This document shows positions 9,501 through 14,119 of a DNA stretch of 14,119 bases, piece after piece. Made by a program: the position numbers and the translations under genes. Position 1 is the first letter of the stretch, and each line of letters starts with the position of its first letter. The notes beneath the pieces were generated by a model. It was not told where the DNA came from and searched no databases. It saw only the letters and a program-made list of their open reading frames with translations. Origin of the DNA: Echinostoma caproni (taxonomy: Eukaryota; Platyhelminthes; Trematoda; Plagiorchiida; Echinostomatidae); contig UZAN01048692.1 in the NCBI GenBank assembly GCA_900618425.1, forward strand, positions 1 through 14,119, written 5' to 3'.

Positions 9501-9785
9501 TTGACCATTACGACGCATTCGATGTCTGTTGCATCGGAAGTTTGTTCCCAGTTGCGATTGTTTACCGATACCATGAGAACGATTGGACAATACACCATGT
9601 GCCGGAGTGTTCACACTCCCATGACCAGGTGTGGAATGGGTGTACCAGTGTTCGGACAATAAATCATCACGAGTTGACTCGACCTCCGATTGTTTGGAAC
9701 CGACAAATCGGAAGGAAGGACAATCTTTGGGTAGCTGTGAGCTATCGGTCTCCAGGTCTGACAGGTCTGACGTGGAGGTGAAAAT
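6376..9785 (-). CDS. MTFR1: Mitochondrial fission regulator (MTFR1/MTFR2/MTFR1L family), spliced gene
   Basis: Four exons join as 9785-9476, 9346-8907, 8305-8157 and 6526-6376, all with GT-AG introns (129, 601 and 1630 bp). Phases agree at each join: G+GA gives Gly, then phase 0, then AG+T gives Ser. The product is about 349 residues plus whatever the first exon adds; human members are roughly 290-385. Counting from 9785, it shows a Ser/His/Arg-rich start (1-104), a coiled coil EATQRINQLEIELNHLRSQL (from 137), nine prolines (about 215-223), LIEKKR (about 241-246), VLRELQSGSIKLRSV then RSPGGTPIR (about 267-292), and DPCSIISRALKNKL (304-317). This order is diagnostic of the family. Vertebrate members act at mitochondria, where MTFR1 and MTFR2 promote fission; the proline run is a functional segment. 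Role in this organism is inferred. MTFR1 is a family label, since the paralogue cannot be told apart. The 5' end is uncertain. Confidence 0.92.
6760..6985 (+). repeat. Dispersed repeat, copy A (in MTFR intron)
   Basis: This copy opens with CAGTTTGCACAACCATCAACC (split here as CAGTTTGCACAACC and ATCAACC) and closes with GAGTAGACTGACGGGCG followed by CCACCGTTTGACACAAC. Copies B and C share both blocks and a similar spacing of about 200 bp, with heavy divergence between. No Pol III boxes or clear terminal inverted repeats were seen. An (ATT)n run precedes it near 6743. Confidence 0.6.
7350..7545 (+). repeat. Dispersed repeat, copy B (in MTFR intron)
   Basis: The opening block reads CGTTTTTACAACCATTAACC ATGCA and the closing block ATGAGTAGATGCACGGGC ACCATTGTTTG, parallel to copy A at a spacing of about 190 bp. 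The middle also matches in short stretches (TTGGTTGCTGTTTT, AGATAGAAGCTTGAA). It lies about 590 bp from copy A in the same orientation, so the pair may be a diverged direct duplication. Confidence 0.6.
8157..8305 (-). CDS. MTFR1: MTFR-like gene, exon with the KLRSV-RSPGGTPIR block
   Basis: A long pyrimidine tract and CCAATAG (ending 8306) precede this 149-nt exon, and a CAG/GTAAAT donor follows at 8156. It starts on a codon boundary and leaves two bases (AG). The translation runs GSSSSPTVSKTPSGSMHQ, then VLRELQSGSIKLRSVPRSPG and GTPIRAHKSPL. The VL-x-E-(7)-KLR-x-V-x-RSPGGTP pattern is the most conserved block I know in the family. The intron before it is 601 bp and the one after 1630 bp. Confidence 0.93.
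8907..9346 (-). CDS. MTFR1: MTFR-like gene, exon with coiled coil and polyproline run
   Basis: The exon lies between a strong acceptor (TTCTCTCTCTTTAG, ending 9347) and a GTGAGT donor at 8906. It is 440 nt long, encodes 146 residues, enters in the middle of a Gly codon and leaves on a codon boundary. It begins KRQYVTGSSSDLDEIE, which resembles the RQ...S.PDL segment of vertebrate members. The coiled coil at 9248-9165 aligns by eye with the vertebrate pattern EALQKI..LE.EL..LR.QIA. A 65-residue Gly/Ser/Thr-containing linker leads to nine prolines at 9014-8988, then TSTDDWRARLIEKKRAKGE. This exon gave the family identification. Confidence 0.92.
9476..9785 (-). CDS. MTFR1: MTFR-like gene, exon encoding the variable N-terminal part
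   Basis: The exon follows TTTACAG (9792-9786), with a branch-point-like CTAAT about 35 nt upstream, and ends with a GTGAGT donor at 9475. It encodes 103 residues plus one base of a Gly codon. The start is acidic and Ser-rich (TSDLSDLETDSS); the later part is rich in His, Ser and Arg and ends RESPFY. The open frame extends upstream to a stop near 9892, but no AG occurs there, so the acceptor at 9786 is the natural border. This part of the family is poorly conserved. The assignment rests on the perfect phase match with the next exon. Confidence 0.75.
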
Positions 9786-10041
9786 CTGTAAACATTTACG
9801 GATGGAGGAAACCAGTTGATTAGAACGGAGATTTTCGTAGGGAGTAAAATAAATTTGTCGTACCGTAATAATTAGGATGCGCAAGATGTATCATGCTGAC
9901 TGGAATGCGCATGCAATGGACTAACGGGTAAATGAGCGTGCACCAGTGGGATGGGGTTGTGAGCATAACACAGGCAGAAAACAGGGTCATCACGAGCCAC
10001 TAGCTAGGAACGCGGATGGGTGCGTTGATTGTAAAACTCAC

Positions 10042-10092
10042 GAGAAGAATCGAGGCCATAGTGGTAGTAGATGATGGCTCATAATATACCAT
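10042..10092 (-). CDS. MTFR1: Candidate first coding exon of the MTFR-like gene
   Basis: A minus-strand ATG at 10092-10090 starts 17 codons (MVYYEPSSTTTMASILL) ending in a perfect GTGAGT donor (intron from 10041). The exon ends on a codon boundary, as needed for the next exon at 9785. The second, inner ATG (10059-10057) has A at -3 and G at +4, a better initiation context. The frame is closed by a TAA upstream. With this exon the protein would be about 366 residues. Against it, the N-terminal block known from vertebrate members (roughly PYG..RSIVRKIG) is absent, so the true N-terminus may lie on other exons, or that block may be lost here. The intron to the next exon would be 256 bp. Confidence 0.4.
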
Positions 10093-10373
10093 GATATTTC
10101 GACTAAATCGTTTGATGAATTAAACCGTCGGTATCCAGAAATTCTGTCCAAGAAGGAACAACGATATGAATGAAAATAGACACGCAACCCGAACGACATT
10201 GGAAGTTCAGTTGAAAACTCGATCGAGTGAATACGATCACAAAAAACCTGGGCCTGATAGAGATGGCATGAAAAAAATACGCATGGAAGAGGTGATGACA
10301 GTTCAGTTCAGTTCATTTCGAATTTCTGCAGATCATCTTTATTGCTCTCGAAGGTTCTCTCATACCTGGTTTG

Positions 10374-10580
10374 GTTTCAGTTTGCACAACAACTCCCCTC
10401 AGACTGCCGTGCGATGGTCTTGATTGTTACCTTTCAGTTACCTTTTTAGTGCACCAATGAGCAGTAGGTGGAAGAGCTGAAAGCTAAGAGCACTGTTTGA
10501 ATGAAAATATAGAGTGCAAGTAAACTAGATCTACATAGAAATTGAGTGGACACATGAACGCCACTGTTTAACACACTCAT
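10374..10580 (+). repeat. Dispersed repeat, copy C (upstream of MTFR gene)
   Basis: TTTCAGTTTGCACAACAACT at the start and ATTGAGTGGACACATGAACG CCACTGTTTAACACAC at the end match copy A block for block at about 200 bp spacing. TAAACTAGAT near 10521 parallels AATAAACTAGG in copy A. It is more diverged in the middle and weaker than the A/B match. Confidence 0.45.
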
Positions 10581-10593
10581 CCATGTCAATCAG

Positions 10594-10770
10594 TATTTCG
10601 AACCGTCGAGTAGACTCGTCACGAGATCCCCAAAAGGTGAAGCTTAATACCACCTATGATATTGAGAACTCGGATCAGGAATTTTATATTCTCGTATCCG
10701 CCAACTCTTGGACTTCTTCCACTCACTTCCTGCCTCGACAAACATTTCACGTCGAGGAAGCCCACTTGGT
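10594..10770 (+). CDS. Weak candidate exon, plus strand
   Basis: An open frame reads through TTYDIENSDQEFYILVSANS and ends at a good donor (GTG/GTATGT at 10771). A usable acceptor (CATGTCAATCAG) precedes it. No family was recognised and no partner exon was found, so this could be chance. It directly follows repeat copy C. Confidence 0.2.
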
Positions 10771-11191
10771 GGTATGTTTAGCACAATCCACTCACCCCGT
10801 TTACCTATGAAGTTCAAACACGACCGCGATCATTTGGATTCTAATTAACCCTTAAAATTCTTGCGATGCGAGGCACATAGAGACGTTCAAGCAACGATTG
10901 CCGCGGTTATCTCTCTCTCCCGGAACAGTGATGTCTCTGTAACAAACACCAGCATTGGCTGGCAGCATAAAAACCCTTCACGGACAAGCGAATGTTGCCA
11001 CGGTGCTAGAGATGTCTCAAGTTGGCAAACGCAAACTGAGCCTTCTGTGTGTATGCTGAAATTTTATCCGTGTTTCGTCCGGTTGGGGAGATGTGCAAAC
11101 CATGTAGGAAAAATTTTGTCTAGTTTCTGTGTAGCTTCCACGGCTAGGGGGAGATCGAGAGCGGAACCAATACATTTCTATGACATTTTAC
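10771..11191. other. Unassigned region
   Basis: A 128-codon plus-strand open frame (10861-11247) covers most of this stretch. It is Cys- and Ser-rich with no recognisable motif or splice borders, and I do not support it as a gene. Confidence 0.3.
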
Positions 11192-11372
11192 CTTTCGAAA
11201 GTGCGAAATGCGTGCCGAACGTAATGAAACTATCACTTAAATCATAAAGAGAAGTTTGGATCTTCACTAAACGGTGTAATATCGTCTGAGCACTCCAGGC
11301 CAAACAGCATGCCACCTTGGAGCACATGAACGCCACGATCCACGAGGACAGAGCCGTTTCAACAATCACCTC
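11192..11372 (-). CDS. Weak candidate exon, minus strand
   Basis: On the minus strand an acceptor (ATTACTTCAG, ending 11373) and a donor (GAAAG/GTAAAA at 11191) bound a 181-nt open frame. It encodes a hydrophobic stretch (ALSSWIVAFMCSKVACCLAW) followed by SAQTILHRLVKIQTSLYDLS. It lies upstream of the MTFR-like gene on the same strand and leaves one base, so it does not fit directly onto the exon at 9785. Function unknown. Confidence 0.22.
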
Positions 11373-11479
11373 CTGAAGTAATATCCTACATACAAATTTT
11401 TTTCTCTCCCTTTTTCCGGTTCCATACATACGTTGTACGTTGAACAAAGCTTAACGTCTTGACCTTCCTCGCTCTGGTT

Positions 11480-11839
11480 TCACATGCATTTCGTGTTACT
11501 GTGCCATGCTGCAACAATGTAATCGACATGAAAACTCAACGGATCGTATATGCGCCTCGGTTGGTTTGAAGTTACATCTTGCTCACGAGATGACGCGTCG
11601 TCAACATTTCGTTTACACATTCCATTCCGCGATGAAACCCACCGTGGTTGGTGCGCGGTTGTGAGTCCCTTACAGCCGCGAAGCGATTCCATAGCACCAC
11701 CGCTGTCGATTAAGCTGATGTTTGTTTTGCATAATTTGACTGTCCTTCTTCGGGATAGGAAGCCGGATGGAGATAATTCACTCGTTTTGGGGGATAGCAG
11801 TTTCCTAAAGTGAATGGAACAATGAATACGGAGAGTCAA
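11480..11839 (-). CDS. Unassigned 119-codon open frame
   Basis: This minus-strand frame contains FLSRRRTVKLCKTNISLIDS and is basic and Ser-rich after that. The piece RRTVK...TNISLI faintly recalls the N-terminal VRKIGTNL segment of MTFR proteins, but it lies 1.4 kb beyond the candidate first exon and no donor of the right phase was found. A plus-strand frame (11550-11813) overlaps it. Neither is supported as a gene. Confidence 0.15.
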   Translation of the reverse strand: MTLRIHCSIHFRKLLSPKTSELSPSGFLSRRRTVKLCKTNISLIDSGGAMESLRGCKGLTTAHQPRWVSSRNGMCKRNVDDASSREQDVTSNQPRRIYDPLSFHVDYIVAAWHSNTKCM

Positions 11840-12455
11840 GGAGTCCCAATAATCAGGCCTTGTATAATCTCCACGGAACCCGGTTCTCTTCAGGAAAGTT
11901 GTTTTTCAGCCACCACACGGCAGTGACTAGTTCAGTCCTACTGTGTAGATCTGAAGACTTCCGGACCATTGGGTAGCTCGTTTGGATGGAATGAGCGAAG
12001 TATTAGACCCACCTTAGTAGTTTCTGGCCGGCAAACTGGATTATTCCGATCTGTATCAGCGGTAAGCGAGAATTCAGGTGAGAGGTTATCACCAACGCAC
12101 TGCAGATGAAACGAAAAAGGTTGGTATAGTCCGCATCAGCAGTGGAAACCACCGTACTCTCTGCGATTAACTTTCAATACCGCTTACAACATTTCCCTAC
12201 ACGGGTGGTTATACAACGAAAATCACGAAACTTAGCGGAGGTCCGCAGGTGCGCTTCTTTTACTTTTACGGATATATGCGACGTGCTTCTTCAGATTCAC
12301 TCCTTAGTTCAACGTGATATCCCCTTTAGTTGTGCGATGGTTTTCAGTGTGTTCCATTGACCTTCAGTCCCTTTGGTCTATGAGGTTGTAGATAGGTTTG
12401 TGATGCTAGTCCTGAAAATGGTTCTCATTGTTCCTGGAGGCTCCCGGGATGCGAC
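11840..12455. other. Unassigned region
   Basis: A 72-codon plus-strand frame (12142-12360) is the longest open stretch. No motif, RNA gene or repeat unit was recognised. The right end may be the 3' continuation of the RTE-like element that follows on the minus strand. Confidence 0.3.
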
Positions 12456-12740
12456 GTTTATCCTGTCAAGAGGTGGGGCTTTCTACGAATGGTCATGTTG
12501 GCACGCGATAGGGTGTGATTGGTGCCATTAGCGTTTCCGCATCACGGTAAGCTCTGCAGTCTTGGATCGATGATGCCCAACGAGACCTTCCCAGGATATG
12601 GTCAACTTGATGTGCAATCTCGTAGTCGTGGTCAGCAAGCGCAGTCCGAGATATTGAGAACTAGTGCTAGTGGGGATCAATTGAATGAGGTTCGCAAAAA
12701 TGACCATATTGTGGCCCACAACTGACTGATTTGTATTCAT
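12456..12740 (-). mobile_element. RTE/BovB-like non-LTR element, endonuclease C-terminal part (frameshifted)
   Basis: Three minus-strand frames read one after another give the end of an apurinic-like endonuclease domain. First comes GHNMVIFANLIQLIPTSTS (about 12717-12661), then AHQVDHILGRSRWASSIQDC plus RAYR (about 12618-12544), then GNANGTNHTLSRANMTIR (12538-12485). The family pattern is N.L..FA..N.L....TRF, then Q-IDHIL-V-RSRWASS-x-D-CRAYRGAE, then SDH-x-LV-RA. The catalytic SDH box is TNH here (Asn codon 12520-12518), and at least two frameshifts separate the pieces, so the copy is dead. Reverse transcriptase would follow at lower coordinates but was not recognised. Confidence 0.8.
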
Positions 12741-12756
12741 ACATGCCTGTGGCCAA

Positions 12757-12802
12757 ATGGATTGATCGGTCGATTGGTTGATCGCTTGACTGACTGGTTG
12801 AA
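12757..12802 (+). repeat. Degenerate GATT/GACT-type simple repeat
   Basis: GGATTGATCGGTCGATTGG followed by TTGATCGCTTGACTGACTGG is a run of four-base units varying around GATT, GATC and GACT. It lies at the 5' side of the RTE-like fragment. Two short hairpins follow: GAATGCT/AGCATTC at 12800-12821 and CCGGTT/AACCGG near 12895-12910. Confidence 0.6.
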
Positions 12803-13129
12803 TGCTGGCTTGACAGCATTCGCATGTGATGCAACGTGTGAGCCGGTGTCGGCCTGCCTGCCTTCCTACAAGTTGTTTGTTCCTGCTTGTTCCCCGGTTT
12901 GTGAACCGGCTACATATTTGTCGTTTACAATAAGATTACTGCTTAATTTGTTGTGTGCTCATTTGCCTATTTAATTTGGAACACAAGAGACTACACTTTC
13001 AGCAATTCTAGCATCGGTTACCTAGTTCCAATTTATCCTAGATATATTTTGCGAAATTGTCCGGTGCGCGCGTTCTAATCTCCCGAGACGATGACAATGA
13101 TGAGGGTATGAAAACCACGAACACGGGAC

Positions 13130-13162
13130 CTAGAGAGGTGGGTTGCGTTAGACCCTCTCTAG
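13130..13162. repeat. Nine-base-pair hairpin
   Basis: CTAGAGAGG (13130-13138) pairs perfectly with CCTCTCTAG (13154-13162) across a 15-nt loop. No U-run or gene end follows, so it is not read as a terminator. It may be part of an unassigned transposable element spanning about 13040-13250. Confidence 0.5.
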
Positions 13163-13249
13163 TTGGGGACCTCGGAATTAGCAAAACTGATGGTGTGAAA
13201 TACTGGTTGATTCCTGCGTGTTGTAAACACCGGCTCTCGTGAATCTACT

Positions 13250-13844
13250 CAATATCCATGCAATCCTCGTCTACCTGAACCATCTACCTTCATACTGATA
13301 CTGCTAGCATTGTATCCAAATGGGTAACCAAAAGGTAGTCAGGAAAATCGTCGTACGATATTGTATGGTTAATGGCTGTATAAAGAGAAACGTAAAATGA
13401 AACGAGGCATCCGATCCTTGATATGGTGTCGTCACGAATAGGAACAGGTAAGAAGACCATGTGTGATCGCTAGTTCTCAACCGAGTCAACATCCCAAAGG
13501 ACGTACTCTTAATGGTTCGCGATCTGAACTCCGGGTACCTTTTGATCAAGCAGAAGATGAAGCTCCCTCTCAGTAAGGTGGAGTACGTTAACACAACACT
13601 ATTTGAGAGGAAGCCGTATATGCCCCTCAAGATCAAGCCGGCACACAATGCAGCACCAAAGAACTCTGGTGTCAAAAGCGAACGTATCTGTTCCAGTCAT
13701 TAAATACAAACAGATGCCCCAAACGTTTCATCAGATAATGCCTGAGGGGAAACTAGAACGAAACTCGTACCACCATAGATGGGTTCGTTCAATTTCAGTT
13801 CAATTTTCGCAATTATTACCAATGCTGTATTAAGGCCGCCCATT
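13250..13844. other. Unassigned region with overlapping open frames
   Basis: A 123-codon minus-strand frame (13304-13675, containing TPEFFGAALCAGLILRG) overlaps plus-strand frames (13512-13703 and 13603-13833). Only one can be real, and none matches a family I know. An old transposon fragment is possible. Confidence 0.3.
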
Positions 13845-14119
13845 TGGATTTTTCAAAATTTTTATTACAGACCCAAGTGTGATGAATAGCAGACGGGGCG
13901 AACCCCATAGTCACGAGGACCTGCTGTTCAGAGGTGGAAACCGGCAACGTAAGCCCTGAGACCTGGAATGATGAACCACATAAGGCCCCGATAGGTTAGG
14001 TGTGGGATTGGACCGAACGATGGCAGAGCTGCCTACCACCAAATTCGGGTGGCGGGGCTCGAACCTCTGACCATAGTGTCTAAAGCACGCCAATGACAGC
14101 GACCAAACCACTGTGCCAC
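13845..14119 (-). mobile_element. tRNA-derived SINE, running off the right edge
   Basis: On the minus strand the element begins at the window edge with GTGGCACAGTGGTTTGG, containing an A box (TGGCACAGTGG, 14118-14108). A B box, GGTTCGAGCCC (14065-14055), follows after 42 nt. This is the internal RNA polymerase III promoter of a tRNA-like head. About 200 nt of tRNA-unrelated body follow, ending in an A/T-rich tail (AATAAAAATTTTGAAAAATC, about 13866-13847). The first bases of the tRNA-like head are outside the window. SINEs carry no coding sequence and depend on a partner LINE; which one is not clear from the tail. Confidence 0.8.

Noticed and set aside
1..14119. CRISPR array, operon, phage or bacterial mobile element
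   Set aside because: There are no regularly spaced repeats and no densely packed genes with ribosome binding sites. The coding evidence is spliced and eukaryotic.

Overview
The window is eukaryotic nuclear DNA. It shows spliced exons with GT-AG borders, no bacterial gene packing, and several degraded retroelements. The mix of a non-LTR reverse transcriptase, a Penelope-like element with a GIY-YIG endonuclease, an RTE/BovB-like endonuclease and a tRNA-derived SINE, around a gene with compact exons and introns up to 1.6 kb, fits a flatworm, most likely a trematode (fluke). That placement is inference from sequence style, not a database match. Ns at 540, 1312-1315, 1485 and 5420, and an 83-bp duplication beside one of them, mark a draft assembly.

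The one host gene I can identify lies on the minus strand between about 10.1 kb and 6.4 kb: a homologue of the mitochondrial fission regulator family (MTFR1/MTFR2/MTFR1L). Four exons (9785-9476, 9346-8907, 8305-8157, 6526-6376) join with GT-AG borders and matching phases. Together they carry the family landmarks in order: a coiled coil, a nine-proline run, a basic LIEKKR stretch, the VLRELQ..IKLRSV.RSPGGTPIR block, and the DP.SII..ALK.KL block before a stop. A short fifth exon (10092-10042) is a phase-compatible candidate for the start. A strong donor lies 16 nt after the stop, and an unassigned 105-codon open frame (5898-5581) lies downstream on the same strand.

Left flank (1-5580): a minus-strand LINE reverse transcriptase running off the left edge (1-809), an unassigned repeat-like stretch (810-1659), Penelope-like reverse transcriptase remains on the minus strand (about 1660-2090), and a Penelope-like GIY-YIG endonuclease on the plus strand (about 2260-2696). 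The head-to-head order of the last two is unusual. From 2697 to 5580 no gene could be supported.

Right flank (10093-14119): an upstream region with weak candidate exons on both strands, a frameshifted minus-strand RTE-like endonuclease (about 12456-12740), low-complexity GATT-like sequence, a hairpin, unassigned open frames, and a minus-strand tRNA-derived SINE running off the right edge. A diverged repeat of about 200 bp occurs three times in the same orientation: twice in the largest MTFR intron and once upstream of the gene.
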